Of a stretch of DNA of 64,000 nt, positions 25,143 to 34,659 are shown piece after piece. The DNA is from Azoarcus sp. Aa7. GTDB taxonomy: Bacteria; Pseudomonadota; Gammaproteobacteria; Burkholderiales; Rhodocyclaceae. The notes below the pieces were generated by a model. That model ran no database searches and had not been told where the DNA came from. It was given only the letters and a program-made list of their open reading frames with translations. Every line of letters begins with the position of its first letter. Within the stretch, counting starts at the first letter, position 1. The stretch is from the NCBI RefSeq assembly GCF_014822185.1, contig NZ_QVLR01000009.1, forward strand, positions 62,001-126,000, given 5' to 3'. The position numbers and the translations under genes are program-made.

Positions 25143-26471
25143 TCAAAGCAGCCCGCGCCACGCCCCCACGACGATCAGCCACAGCGACGCCAGCACATAA
25201 CTCGCCAGGCAATAGCGCAAATTTCCCCGCGCCAGCGCCACGGCCGACAGCCCGAAGCGCCCCTGCAGCGACAGGTGCACGCCCGCCATCGGATTGAGCG
25301 CGAGGCCGATGCTCCAGGCCATCAGGAAGATCTGCGCGAGCAGCATCGGGTCGGGCGACAGCGGCGCAAGCCAAGTCGCCGCGATCACGATCGTGATCAC
25401 CGTATGCACGCCGATCGCCGCGAGCGCCACCATCGCGCCCAGCACCAGCGCCGCCTCCACCGGACCGAAGCGGTTAAACGGCGTCCAGCCCGCGTCTCCC
25501 TGCATCAGCGCCTGCAGCCCCGTCGCGAACACGCCGGCAGCCAGGAACAGCATCAGCTCGCCCGACATCGCCGGCAGGCGGCGCAGCGCATGGGCGGACA
25601 GGCGTTCGACGCCATCGACCGGCCCGCTCGCCACCAACACCGACACGACACTGATCGCGAGCGCTGAGCCGCTGATCACCGCAAGCGACGACCAGCCGGG
25701 CAGCCACGCCAGACCCGCCGACACCATCGCAGTCAGCACCAGCGGCAGCCACAGCGAGGACGCACGCATCGGGAAACCGACGAAGCCGCTCACGTCCCCG
25801 TCCGCCGCCACCGGCAGGGTCCGCGTGAGAAGCCACAGCAGCAGCGCCGCGAGAGGCAGGCCGGCCAGCACGAGGTCCTCGAGGCGCGCGCCCGGCGCAT
25901 AGGTCAGGGCCACCGCCATCGCGCCGAAGAACGGCGACCACAGCGCCGCGAGGAGGAAGCCGCGCGCGAGCAGCGCCGCCTGCGCCGCGCTCAGGCGCCC
26001 GCCCTGGGCGATGCGCTCGGCGATGATGAACACGACCGACATGTTGATGACCGCCCCGAGCACATGCACGCCCGCGAGCGTCTGCCACAGCGCCCGCCGC
26101 CCGCGCGGCAGGGGCCGGTCGCCGTCCTTGACGAATCCCACCAGCTGCAGGAAGCTGACCGCGGCCAGCATCCCGAGCAAGGCGGTGTTTTGCGTCAGCA
26201 GCGCACGCCACGCCGGGGTGGCGCCACGCCACACGGCCGCGAGCAGGGCCAGCCCACCCAGCCCGCACAGGATCAGCGCGAAGCGTCGCTGCTTGCCGTC
26301 GAGGCGCGGCCACAACGCGACGCCCGCCCCCCACGCGGCAAGCCCCGCCGGCCACGCCGGCAGTCCCATGCGCGCGCCGTGCGCGAACGACAACAGCACG
26401 AGCCCCGCCATCAGCCAGGCGGCGAGGACCGTGCGCGGACGGGAAAGCGTCTGGAGATGGCCGTCGGACAC
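25143..26471 (-). CDS. uncharacterised polytopic membrane protein
   Basis: A 442-residue very hydrophobic protein with about twelve predicted transmembrane segments, ending VLASLWLIVVGAWRGLL. I do not recognise the family. Paired re-entrant-like stretches (ALWSPFFGAMAVAL near 150-165 and MAWSIGLALNPMAGVHLSLQG near 390-410) recall ion or anion permeases of the IT superfamily, but that is a guess. The GTG start at 26471 lies 11 bases after the RND gene, so it is probably the last gene of the efflux operon. Translation is open much further upstream, but that part is a shadow of the RND gene. Confidence 0.6.
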   Translation of the reverse strand: MSDGHLQTLSRPRTVLAAWLMAGLVLLSFAHGARMGLPAWPAGLAAWGAGVALWPRLDGKQRRFALILCGLGGLALLAAVWRGATPAWRALLTQNTALLGMLAAVSFLQLVGFVKDGDRPLPRGRRALWQTLAGVHVLGAVINMSVVFIIAERIAQGGRLSAAQAALLARGFLLAALWSPFFGAMAVALTYAPGARLEDLVLAGLPLAALLLWLLTRTLPVAADGDVSGFVGFPMRASSLWLPLVLTAMVSAGLAWLPGWSSLAVISGSALAISVVSVLVASGPVDGVERLSAHALRRLPAMSGELMLFLAAGVFATGLQALMQGDAGWTPFNRFGPVEAALVLGAMVALAAIGVHTVITIVIAATWLAPLSPDPMLLAQIFLMAWSIGLALNPMAGVHLSLQGRFGLSAVALARGNLRYCLASYVLASLWLIVVGAWRGLL

Positions 26472-26482
26472 GTCGCGGACGA

Positions 26483-29400
26483 TCAGGCCGAAGCGGGCGC
26501 GCCGTCCTCGACTGCGAGCCGATTGCGTTCGCGCCGCGCAAGCAGCGTGTAGACGGTCGGCACGACGAACAGCGTGAAGAAGGTCCCCAACAGCAGTCCG
26601 CCGACGATCACCCAGCCGATCTGCTGGCGGCTTTCCGCCCCTGCACCCGTCGCCAGCGCGAGAGGGATCGAGCCCAGCACCATGGCGCCGGTGGTCATCA
26701 GAATGGGCCGCAGGCGCAGCACGGACGCTTCGACGACCGCGTCGCGCAGGGCAGCCCCCCGATCGCGCAGCTGGTTGGCGAACTCCACGATCAGGATGCC
26801 GTGCTTGGTGATCAGCCCGACCAGCGTCACCAGCCCGATCTGGCTGTAGACGTTGAGCGTGCCCCCGGCCAAATACAGCGCCGCGAGCGCCCCGGTCATC
26901 GACAGCGGCACCGTCAGCATGATGATGAAGGGGTCGCGGAAGCTCTCGAACTGCGCTGCCAGCACGAGGTAGATGAAGGCCAGCGCGAGCACGAAGGTCA
27001 GCGCGAGGCTCGCCGAACTGGTCCGGAACTCGCGCGACTGGCCGTCGTAATCGACCGCATAGCCGGCCGGCAGCACGCGCGCCGCGGCTTCGTCGAGCCA
27101 CGCCAGCGCCTCGCCCATCGCGAACCCGGGTGCGAGGTTCGCGGAGATCGTCACCGAGCGCCGCTGCCCGAAGTGATTCAGTTCGCGCGGGCTGACGCGG
27201 TCCTGCACCGTGACGAGGTTCGCCAGCGGCACCATCTCGCCGTTCCTGGCGCGCACGTAGATCTTCCGGATGTCGCGCGCGACCACCCGGCTCGGTGCCG
27301 CCACCTGCACGATCACGTCGTACTGCTCGGCATCCTGCTTGTAGCGCGTCACCTGCCGTCCGCCGAGCATGGTCTCCAGCGTGCGCCCGATCACATCGAC
27401 GGGGATGCCGAGATCGGCTGCCTTTTCCCGATCGACGTCGACCGCCAGTTCCGGCTTGGTCAGCTTCAGGTCGGTATCCGGCGACACGAAACCGGGCTGC
27501 GTACGCATCTCGTCGAGGATCAGGTCGGTGTAGCGCGCCAGCTCGTCGTACGCCTCCGAAGTCGTGATCACGAAGCTGATCGGCCGCGTGCGCGGACTCT
27601 GGCCGAAGGACGCCGGCAGCACCGGGAAGGCCTGCAGGCCGGGAATCGCCGCGAGCTTTGGTCGCATTTCGCCGGCAATGGCGCTCGAATTGCGCTGGCG
27701 CTCCTTCCAGTCCGTGAATCCCGCGAACGAGATGCCCTGCGACACCGTCGGATTGCCCGAGATCACGAGGTAGCGGTCGACCTCGGCGGTTTGCGCGTAG
27801 ATCGCCTCCAGTTGCGTCGCGTAGCGCGCCATGAAGTCGATCGTCGCCCCTTCCGGTCCGGAGAAGATGCCCACGACGCGGCCGCGATCCTCGACCGGTG
27901 CGAGCTCGGTCTTCAGCGTCTTCAGCAGCACCAGCGAGGAGCCCGCGACCAGCGCGAAGGCGAGCATCACAAGCCCGCGCCGGTTCAGCGCCATGCCCAG
28001 CACGCGCCGATACCCCGCCGTCAGCCAGCCGAGGAAACCCTCGATGGCGTTATACACGCGGCCGTGCTTCTTCTCGTGGCGCAGGAGCTTCGAGCACATC
28101 ATCGGCGACAGCGTCAGCGCGACGAAGCCCGACACGATCACGGCCCCCGCGAGGGTCAGCGCGAACTCGGTGAACAGCTTGCCCGTGCGCCCGGTCATGA
28201 ACGCCACCGGCGCATACACCGCCGCCAGCGTGATCGTCATCGCCACCACCGCGAAGCCGATCTCCCTTGCCCCGCGGAAGGCCGCCTGCAGCGGTTCCAT
28301 GCCCTCCTCGACATGGCGGTAGATGTTCTCCAGCACCACGATCGCGTCATCCACGACGAGGCCGATCGCCAGCACCAGCGCGAGCAGCGTCAGCGTGTTG
28401 ATCGAGAAGCCGAACACGAGCATCAGCGCGAACGCCCCCACCAGCGACACCGGGATCGTCACCAGCGGCACCAACATCGCGCGCCAATTGCGCAGGAAGA
28501 AGAAGCAGATCACCGCGACCAGCAGTACCGCCTCCCAGATCGTGCTGAACACCGACGCGATCGAGCGGTCGATGAACACCGTCGTGTCGTTGGCGATGTT
28601 CATGCGCATGCCTTCCGGCAGTTCGGCCTCCAGCACCGGCAACATTTCGACCAGGCCGCGCTTGAGGTCCAGCGGATTCGCCACCGACTGCTTGATCAGC
28701 CCGATCGACACCGCCGGCTTGCCCATGAAGCGCACCAGCGTGCGCTCATTCTGCGCCGCCACCTCCACGCGGCCGACGTCGCGGATGCGCACGGCGTAGC
28801 CGCCGGCCGTCTGCGGCTGGCGCACGACGATCGACTCGAACTCCTGCGGCGTGTCGAGATCGGTCTGCGCCACCACCGCGAATTCGCGCTCGCGGCTCTC
28901 GATGCGCCCTGCCGGCAGCTCCACGTTCTGCCGCCGGATCGCGTCCTCGACATCCTGCGGCGTCAGGCGGAAGGCCGCCAGCCGGTCGCGATCCAGCCAG
29001 ATGCGCATCGAATAGCGGCGCTCGCCGAACATGCGCGCGTCGGCCGCACCGGACAGGGTCTGCAGGCGCGGCTTCACGACCCGGCTGGCGAAATCGGAGA
29101 GTTCCAGCGGCGAATGCCGGTCCGACGAGAACGCGATCCAGATGATCGGGTTCGCATCCGCCTCGACCTTCGAGATCACCGGCTCCTCGATGTCATCCGG
29201 CAGGCGCCAGCGCACCCGCGACACGCGGTCGCGCACGTCCGCGGCGGCGCTGTCGGCACTGCGCTCGACGCGGAAGCGCACCGTGATCTGGCTGCGCTCC
29301 TGGCGGCTGATCGACTGCAGCACGTCCACGCCCTCGATGCCCGCGAGCGAATCCTCCAGCGGCTTGGTCACCTGCGACTCGACGATCTCCGCGCTCGCGC

Positions 29401-29557
29401 CGGTATAGGTCGTGTCCACGGTCACGACCGGCTCGTCGATGTTCGGATACTCGCGCACCGTCAGGCGCGAATACGACATCAGCCCGATCAGCAGCACCAG
29501 CAACGACAGCACCGTCGCAAAGACCGGGCGCTTGATGCAGATTTCCGACAGGACCAT
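26483..29557 (-). CDS. RND efflux transporter, inner-membrane permease (HAE1-like)
   Basis: A 1024-residue proton-driven pump subunit with twelve transmembrane helices and two large periplasmic loops. It opens MVLSEICIKRPVFATVLSLL, as in this family. Helix 4 carries LVVDDAIVVLENIYRH with the adjacent Asp pair that carries protons. The second half repeats the fold, with LITKHGILIVEFANQLRDRG near residue 940. Such pumps work with a periplasmic adaptor (next gene upstream) and an outer-membrane channel, which is not encoded here. The substrate is not predictable. Confidence 0.93.
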   Translation of the reverse strand: MVLSEICIKRPVFATVLSLLVLLIGLMSYSRLTVREYPNIDEPVVTVDTTYTGASAEIVESQVTKPLEDSLAGIEGVDVLQSISRQERSQITVRFRVERSADSAAADVRDRVSRVRWRLPDDIEEPVISKVEADANPIIWIAFSSDRHSPLELSDFASRVVKPRLQTLSGAADARMFGERRYSMRIWLDRDRLAAFRLTPQDVEDAIRRQNVELPAGRIESREREFAVVAQTDLDTPQEFESIVVRQPQTAGGYAVRIRDVGRVEVAAQNERTLVRFMGKPAVSIGLIKQSVANPLDLKRGLVEMLPVLEAELPEGMRMNIANDTTVFIDRSIASVFSTIWEAVLLVAVICFFFLRNWRAMLVPLVTIPVSLVGAFALMLVFGFSINTLTLLALVLAIGLVVDDAIVVLENIYRHVEEGMEPLQAAFRGAREIGFAVVAMTITLAAVYAPVAFMTGRTGKLFTEFALTLAGAVIVSGFVALTLSPMMCSKLLRHEKKHGRVYNAIEGFLGWLTAGYRRVLGMALNRRGLVMLAFALVAGSSLVLLKTLKTELAPVEDRGRVVGIFSGPEGATIDFMARYATQLEAIYAQTAEVDRYLVISGNPTVSQGISFAGFTDWKERQRNSSAIAGEMRPKLAAIPGLQAFPVLPASFGQSPRTRPISFVITTSEAYDELARYTDLILDEMRTQPGFVSPDTDLKLTKPELAVDVDREKAADLGIPVDVIGRTLETMLGGRQVTRYKQDAEQYDVIVQVAAPSRVVARDIRKIYVRARNGEMVPLANLVTVQDRVSPRELNHFGQRRSVTISANLAPGFAMGEALAWLDEAAARVLPAGYAVDYDGQSREFRTSSASLALTFVLALAFIYLVLAAQFESFRDPFIIMLTVPLSMTGALAALYLAGGTLNVYSQIGLVTLVGLITKHGILIVEFANQLRDRGAALRDAVVEASVLRLRPILMTTGAMVLGSIPLALATGAGAESRQQIGWVIVGGLLLGTFFTLFVVPTVYTLLARRERNRLAVEDGAPASA

Positions 29558-29567
29558 CGCGCTACCC

Positions 29568-30713
29568 TCAGCTTGCCGGTTTTGCCGATCCGGCTGCGGG
29601 GGAGACCTGGGCCCCGCCCGCGCCCACGATCTTCACCGCCGCACCGTCGCGCAACTTCAACTGCCCGGCGGTGACGATCACGTCCCCCGCCTGCACGCCC
29701 TGGACGATCTCCACGCGGGCGCCGCGCCGCGCCCCGGTCTTCACCTCGACGCGCTGCGCCTTGCCATCGACCACGCGATAGACGAACTGCACGTCGCCCG
29801 GCGCCGGCACCAGCGCCTCCTCGGGAACCACCGCGACGTTCGCACGCTCCTCCAGGATCAGCCGCACGCGCGCGAACATCCCGGGGCGCAGGCGCAGGCC
29901 CTCGTTCTGTAGCGTCGCGCGCATCGCCACCGCCCGCCCCTGCTCGTCGACGAGCGGATCGATCGCGCTCACCACTGCCGCGAAATCCCGGCCCTCGACC
30001 GCATCGGACGCAAGTTCCAGCCTCTGCCCCGGCCGGATCTGCGCGAGGTAGATCTCGGGCAGCCGGAAATCCACCTTCAGCGTCGCGATGTCCTCCAGAT
30101 TGACGAGATCCTCGCCCTCCTTGACGTAGTCGCCGACGCTCACGTTGCGGATGCCGACGATGCCGGCGAAGGGCGCGCGGATGCGCATCTTGTCCAGCCG
30201 CGCCTCGGCCAGTGCCATGTTCGCGCGCGCCACTTCCAGCCGCGACGCCGCCTCGTCGCGCGCGCTCTGGCTCAGGAACTTGCGGTTGAAGAGGTCTTCG
30301 GTGCGGCCGAAATTGGCCTGCGCCAGCGCGAGGTTCGCCTTCGCCTGCTGCACCTCGGCCCGCTGCACGGCGGCGTCGAACTCGACCAGCACATCGCCGC
30401 GGCGGACGGGGCTGCCCTCACGGAAGCGGATCGCGTCGATGCGCCCGGCGACCTCGGGTCGCAGCACGACGGACTCGTTCGAGCGCAGCGTTCCCACCGC
30501 CGTCACATCGTCCGCCATCGACTCGGCCAGCACCGTCACCGTTTCGACGTCGGCCGGCCCCTGCGCGGCCGTCGCATTGGCGCCCGCCGCCGGCTTCGCG
30601 CCGGACACCGGCTGCACCGTTCCGACACTGCGATTCGCGTAGTACGCATAACCCGCAAGGGCGGCGATTCCGGCAAGGCTGACGGCGGCAATCAGGCGAC
30701 GACGGACGGGCAT
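29568..30713 (-). CDS. RND efflux periplasmic adaptor (membrane fusion protein)
   Basis: A 381-residue periplasmic adaptor with an N-terminal membrane anchor (about 8-27). The lipoyl halves flank a coiled-coil hairpin (about 130-190), with RPEVAGRIDAIRFREGSPVRRG and RIRAPFAGIVGIRNVSVGDYV in pieces as the family signatures, followed by beta-barrel and proximal domains. ATG 30713 (MPVRRRL) gives the anchor directly at the N-terminus. It lies 10 bases upstream of the permease gene in the same operon. A terminator at 30748-30780 isolates it from purM. Confidence 0.92.
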   Translation of the reverse strand: MPVRRRLIAAVSLAGIAALAGYAYYANRSVGTVQPVSGAKPAAGANATAAQGPADVETVTVLAESMADDVTAVGTLRSNESVVLRPEVAGRIDAIRFREGSPVRRGDVLVEFDAAVQRAEVQQAKANLALAQANFGRTEDLFNRKFLSQSARDEAASRLEVARANMALAEARLDKMRIRAPFAGIVGIRNVSVGDYVKEGEDLVNLEDIATLKVDFRLPEIYLAQIRPGQRLELASDAVEGRDFAAVVSAIDPLVDEQGRAVAMRATLQNEGLRLRPGMFARVRLILEERANVAVVPEEALVPAPGDVQFVYRVVDGKAQRVEVKTGARRGARVEIVQGVQAGDVIVTAGQLKLRDGAAVKIVGAGGAQVSPAAGSAKPAS

Positions 30714-30747
30714 CTTCGGCGAGCACTCGAACTGGGACGTGATCCGG

Positions 30748-30780
30748 AAAAAAAACGAGCGCACCCCGTTCGGTGCGCTC
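30748..30780 (-). terminator. rho-independent terminator of purM
   Basis: On the minus strand the perfect 9-bp stem GAGCGCACC / GGTGCGCTC (30757-30765, 30772-30780) with a six-base loop is followed by CG and eight T (30748-30755). It lies 81 bases after the purM stop and before the RND adaptor gene. Confidence 0.9.
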
Positions 30781-30860
30781 CCTGCATACTGCTGACAATC
30801 CACCCGGCAACAAAGTTGCACGGGCGGCGGGGCCCCGCATCATGCGCGCCCCCGGAAAAC

Positions 30861-31907
30861 TCAGGCCACCGTCGTCTGCGCCACGCCTTCCGCGCGCGCC
30901 TCGATGCGGCCGAGGCGATACACCGTCTCGCCCGCTGCTTCGAGATTCGCGACCGCCGCATCGGCCTGCTCGGCCGACACGATCACGACCATGCCGACGC
31001 CGCAGTTGAACACGCGGTACATCTCCTGGTCGGCGACGTTGCCTTCCTGCTTCAGCCACTGGAACAGCGGCGGCAGCGTCCACGACGACGCGTCGAGGCG
31101 CGCGGTCAGGTTGTCGGCGAGGATGCGCGGCACGTTCTCCAGCAGGCCGCCGCCGGTGATGTGCGCCATGCCCTTCACGACGCCCGGGATCGCGCGCATC
31201 AGGCCCAGCATCGACTTCACGTACAGGCGGGTCGGCTCCAGCACCACGTCGCGGAAGGGGCGGCCGTGGAAGTCCGCATCCAGGTCCGGGTTCGCACGCT
31301 CGATGATCTTGCGGATCAGCGAATAGCCGTTCGAATGCGCGCCGCTCGACGCCAGTCCCAGCACCACGTCGCCCGGCACGATACGGGAGCCGTCGATGAT
31401 CTCGGACTTCTCCACCGCACCAACCGCGAAACCAGCGAGATCGTACTCGCCGTCCGGGTACATGCCCGGCATCTCGGCGGTCTCGCCGCCGATCAGCGCG
31501 CAGCCCGACAGCTCGCAGCCGCGCGCAATGCCGCCGACGACCGCAGCCGCGGTATCGACATCGAGCTTCCCGCAGGCGAAGTAATCGAGGAAGAACAGCG
31601 GTTCGGCGCCCTGCACGAGGATGTCGTTCACGCTCATCGCAACGAGATCCTGGCCGACCGTGTCGTGCTTGTTCAGCTGGAACGCGAGCTTCAGCTTCGT
31701 GCCGACACCGTCGGTGCCGGACACCAGCACCGGCTCGCGGAACTTCTTCGACAGCTCGAACAGCGCGCCGAAGCCGCCGATGCCGCCCAGCACCTCGGGG
31801 CGCATGGTGCGTTTCGCGAGCGGCTTGATGCGGTCGACGAGGGCGTCGCCGGCATCGATATCGACACCGGCATCACGGTAGGAAAGCGAAGGTTTTGCGG
31901 AGCTCAA
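30861..31907 (-). CDS. purM: phosphoribosylformylglycinamidine cyclo-ligase
   Basis: Makes AIR from FGAM with ATP, step five of purine synthesis. The 348-residue protein shows [30 protein letters not shown], the [20 protein letters not shown] block in pieces, [11 protein letters not shown], and [13 protein letters not shown]. The start is TTG at 31905-31907: GAGGA lies seven bases upstream and the family N-terminus begins here; there is no ATG nearby. It diverges from the AI-2E-family permease gene. Confidence 0.95.
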   Translation of the reverse strand: MSSAKPSLSYRDAGVDIDAGDALVDRIKPLAKRTMRPEVLGGIGGFGALFELSKKFREPVLVSGTDGVGTKLKLAFQLNKHDTVGQDLVAMSVNDILVQGAEPLFFLDYFACGKLDVDTAAAVVGGIARGCELSGCALIGGETAEMPGMYPDGEYDLAGFAVGAVEKSEIIDGSRIVPGDVVLGLASSGAHSNGYSLIRKIIERANPDLDADFHGRPFRDVVLEPTRLYVKSMLGLMRAIPGVVKGMAHITGGGLLENVPRILADNLTARLDASSWTLPPLFQWLKQEGNVADQEMYRVFNCGVGMVVIVSAEQADAAVANLEAAGETVYRLGRIEARAEGVAQTTVA

Positions 31908-32046
31908 GATCGTTCCTCAGGCTTGCGGAATGCGCGTTGGGGCCGGCCCGGCAGACGGCCGAACTTGAGACCTCAACGGCAAGTGGCTACATTTACGGGT
32001 TTCGCAGCCGCCCTGCGGCCGCGCCAAGTACTCGATTTTACTCGAA

Positions 32047-33138
32047 ATGAACCCATCCCGCGCCGACCGTCTGCAAACCGCCGCCTGGGCCGGCGTCGCC
32101 CTGGCGCTGGGGGCACTGTTCTACGCCCTGTCGCCCATCCTCGCGCCCTTCGCGATCGCCGCCGTCTTCGCCTACATCTGCGATCCGGCGGTCAACTGGA
32201 TGGTCGCGCGCCGCATCCCGCGCCCGGCCGCCGTGCTGTTCGTGATCCTCGGCGCCGGCCTGCTGCTCGTGCTGCTGTTCCTGATCCTCGCCCCGATGAT
32301 CTGGCGCGAGGCGATCGCGCTGGTCCGCCGCCTGCCCGATCTCATCGAACTCCTCAACGCCCGCGTCGCCCCGGTGCTGCAGGCGCGCTTCGACATCGAC
32401 TTCCAGCTCGACGCCGCCTTCGTGCGCACCTGGATCGCCGAACACTGGGACAGCGCGCAGGACCTCATCCCCGTGATCCTCGGCCAGCTGCGCCAGGGCG
32501 GCCTCGCGCTGCTGGGCGCCGCCGCCAGCGTCTTCCTCGTGCCGGTCGTGATGTTCTACCTGCTGCAGGAATGGCCGCGCATCCTCGACAGCCTGCAGAC
32601 CGTGATCCCGCGCCCGATGCTCGAACGCACGATGCGCATCATCAACGACATCGACCGCGTGCTCTCCGAATTCCTGCGCGGCCAGCTCTCGGTGATGCTG
32701 CTGCTGGCCGTCTACTACAGCGTCGGCCTGTGGATCGCCGGCCTCAAGTTCGCGCTGCCCGTCGGCGTCATCACCGGCCTGCTCGTCTTCATCCCCTACG
32801 TCGGCTTCGGCGGCGGCCTGCTGCTCGCGATCCTCACCGCCCTGCTGCAGGCCGAAGGCTGGCCGCCGCTGATCGGCGTCGCGATCGTCTTCGGCCTCGG
32901 CCAGCTCATCGAGAGCTTCGCGCTCACCCCCTACCTCGTCGGCGAGCGCATCGGCCTGCACCCGCTCGCCGTGATCTTCGCGCTGATGGCCTTCGGCCAG
33001 CTCTTCGGCTTCGTCGGCATCCTCGTCGCCCTGCCCGCGAGCGCCGCCATCCTCGTCGGCCTGCGAGAAGTGCGCACGGCCTGGCTCGCGAGCCGCATCT
33101 ATCTCGGCGACACCCCTGCCGACGGCCCCCCGCAATGA
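32047..33138 (+). CDS. AI-2E family transporter (PerM/YdgG-type permease)
   Basis: A 363-residue membrane protein with about eight transmembrane helices. N-terminal segments (10-85), a long amphipathic middle region (about 95-150) and C-terminal motifs ITGLLVFIPYVGFGGGLLLA and SFALTPYLVGERIGLHPLAVI are those of the family. Members include an autoinducer-2 exporter and Na+/H+ antiporters, so the substrate is open. Its stop overlaps the hda start (ATGA at 33135-33138). The order purM / this gene / hda is common in betaproteobacteria. Confidence 0.9.
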   Translation: MNPSRADRLQTAAWAGVALALGALFYALSPILAPFAIAAVFAYICDPAVNWMVARRIPRPAAVLFVILGAGLLLVLLFLILAPMIWREAIALVRRLPDLIELLNARVAPVLQARFDIDFQLDAAFVRTWIAEHWDSAQDLIPVILGQLRQGGLALLGAAASVFLVPVVMFYLLQEWPRILDSLQTVIPRPMLERTMRIINDIDRVLSEFLRGQLSVMLLLAVYYSVGLWIAGLKFALPVGVITGLLVFIPYVGFGGGLLLAILTALLQAEGWPPLIGVAIVFGLGQLIESFALTPYLVGERIGLHPLAVIFALMAFGQLFGFVGILVALPASAAILVGLREVRTAWLASRIYLGDTPADGPPQ

Positions 33139-33875
33139 AACAGCTCGTCCTCGACATCCGTCCCGACGCGCCGCCCACCCTCGACAACTTCGTCGTCGGC
33201 GGCAACGAAGAACTCGTCGCCACGCTGGGCGCCATCGCCGCGCCCTCAGTTGCCTCCTCAGTTGCCTCCTCAGTTGCCTCCTCAGGCGCCCCCATCGCCG
33301 CTCCCGCGGCTGCCCCCCTCCCCGGCCACATCTACCTGTGGGGCCCGGCCGGCAGCGGCCGCAGCCACCTGCTGCGCGGCACCCTCGCCGCCGCGGGCGG
33401 TCGGCCGACGGCCTGCCTCGCTGCCGCCGAGGTCGGCCACGAACTGCCGCAGACGCCGGGCCTGCTGCTCGCCGTCGACGACGTCGACCGCCTCGGCGAC
33501 GACGCCCAGATCGCCCTCTTCAACGCCTTCAACCGCTCGCGCGGCCTCGGCCAGACGCTGCTCCTCGCAGGCAAGGAAGCCCCGCGCCAGCTCGCGCTGC
33601 GCGAGGACCTGCGCACCCGCATCGGCCAATGCCTGATCTACGAGGTGCGCCCGCTCGACGACGAATCGCGTGCGGCCATCCTCGCGACACTGGCGGCGCG
33701 CCGCGGCCTGCGCCTCGCCGACGAGGTCATCGATTTCCTGATGCGCCACGGCCGCCGCGACCTGCCCAGCCTGCTCGCGGTGCTGGACGCCCTCGACAAC
33801 GCCTCCCTCGAACGCAAGCGCGCCGTCACACTGCCGCTGCTGCGCGAAATGATGCAGGCCGGCCTCGACATCTGA
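33135..33875 (+). CDS. hda: DnaA regulatory inactivator Hda-like ATPase
   Basis: A 246-residue AAA+ protein that with the beta clamp stimulates hydrolysis of DnaA-ATP. The N-terminal clamp-binding motif is QLVLDI (residues 3-8). A Walker A-like GPAGSGRSHLL (about 70-80), Walker B LLLAVDDVDRL (about 111-121) and the Arg-finger region follow. A low-complexity Ser-Val-Ala insert (about 37-62), encoded by a 12-bp tandem repeat, lies between the first strand and the P-loop, so the protein is longer than E. coli Hda. The P-loop Lys is replaced by Arg (GSGRS), as is frequent in Hda. Confidence 0.88.
   Translation: MKQLVLDIRPDAPPTLDNFVVGGNEELVATLGAIAAPSVASSVASSVASSGAPIAAPAAAPLPGHIYLWGPAGSGRSHLLRGTLAAAGGRPTACLAAAEVGHELPQTPGLLLAVDDVDRLGDDAQIALFNAFNRSRGLGQTLLLAGKEAPRQLALREDLRTRIGQCLIYEVRPLDDESRAAILATLAARRGLRLADEVIDFLMRHGRRDLPSLLAVLDALDNASLERKRAVTLPLLREMMQAGLDI
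33246..33285 (+). repeat. 12-bp tandem repeat inside hda
   Basis: The unit TCAGTTGCCTCC occurs three times (33246-33281) plus a four-base partial. It encodes repeats of Ser-Val-Ala-Ser. The unit is a multiple of three, so copy-number change keeps the frame. Confidence 0.9.
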
Positions 33876-33909
33876 GCCGGCCGCACGCCCCACCCCCAAG
33901 GAATCACAC

Positions 33910-34572
33910 GTGGATCTCGTCCTCTTCGACCTCGACAACACCCTGCTCAACGGCGACTCCGACTTCGCCTGGGCGCAATTCCTCATCGCCAAGGGCGTCC
34001 TCGACCGCGAAGTACAGGAAGCCAGGAACGTCGCCTTCTACGAACAGTACAAGGCCGGCACGCTCGACATCTTCGAGTTCCTCGACTTCCAGCTCGCGCC
34101 GCTCGCCCGCCATTCGCGCGACCAGCTCGACGCCTGGCACCGCGAATTCATGGCGACAGCGGTCGCCCCGATGATCACCGACAAGGCGCGCGCGCTGGTG
34201 CGCCAACACGCCGACCGCGGCGCACTGGTCGCCGTCGTTACCGCGACAAACAGCTTCGTCACCGGCCCCATCGTGCGCGAATTCGGCATCCCGCACCTCG
34301 TCGCGACCATCCCCGCGCAGGAGAACGGCGCCTTCACCGGCAAGCCGCGCGGCATGCCCGCCTTCAAGGCCGGCAAGATCGAACGCGTCGACGCCTGGCT
34401 CGAATCCCTCGGCCTCTACGCCGGCAGCTTCGCTCGCTCGTGGTTCTACAGCGACTCGCACAACGACCTGCCCCTGATGTCGCGCGTCACCGACCCCGTC
34501 GCCGTCGACCCCGACGACACCCTGCGCACCCACGCACTGAAGGCCGGCTGGCCGGTCATCTCGCTGCGCTGA
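33910..34572 (+). CDS. HAD-superfamily phosphatase (SerB-like, subfamily IB)
   Basis: A 220-residue cytoplasmic hydrolase. Motif I is DLDNTLL with nucleophile Asp6 and acid/base Asp8. Motif II is VTATNS (about 110-115), and motif III/IV is WFYSDSHNDLPLMSRV near residues 177-192. The cap insert fits subfamily IB, which includes phosphoserine phosphatase, but substrate is not certain; homologues in this position are often called histidinol-phosphatase-like. The start is GTG 33910 with AAGGA seven bases upstream. Confidence 0.87.
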   Translation: MDLVLFDLDNTLLNGDSDFAWAQFLIAKGVLDREVQEARNVAFYEQYKAGTLDIFEFLDFQLAPLARHSRDQLDAWHREFMATAVAPMITDKARALVRQHADRGALVAVVTATNSFVTGPIVREFGIPHLVATIPAQENGAFTGKPRGMPAFKAGKIERVDAWLESLGLYAGSFARSWFYSDSHNDLPLMSRVTDPVAVDPDDTLRTHALKAGWPVISLR

Positions 34573-34659
34573 ACGCCCCTCGTCCGCCGCCGTGGCTGCG
34601 GGCGGACGCCGCATCGGTTATGATTCGCAGCTTATGTTGACCGCCCCCCCTTCCATCCA

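Noticed and set aside
26472-27101. Extension of the polytopic membrane protein frame upstream of 26471
   Set aside because: It lies inside the RND permease gene on the same strand in another frame and yields Arg/Pro-rich sequence without homology.
30816-32046. Very long plus-strand frame across purM and its upstream region
   Set aside because: High-GC shadow of purM on the other strand. Its product has no domain; PurM on the minus strand is unmistakable.
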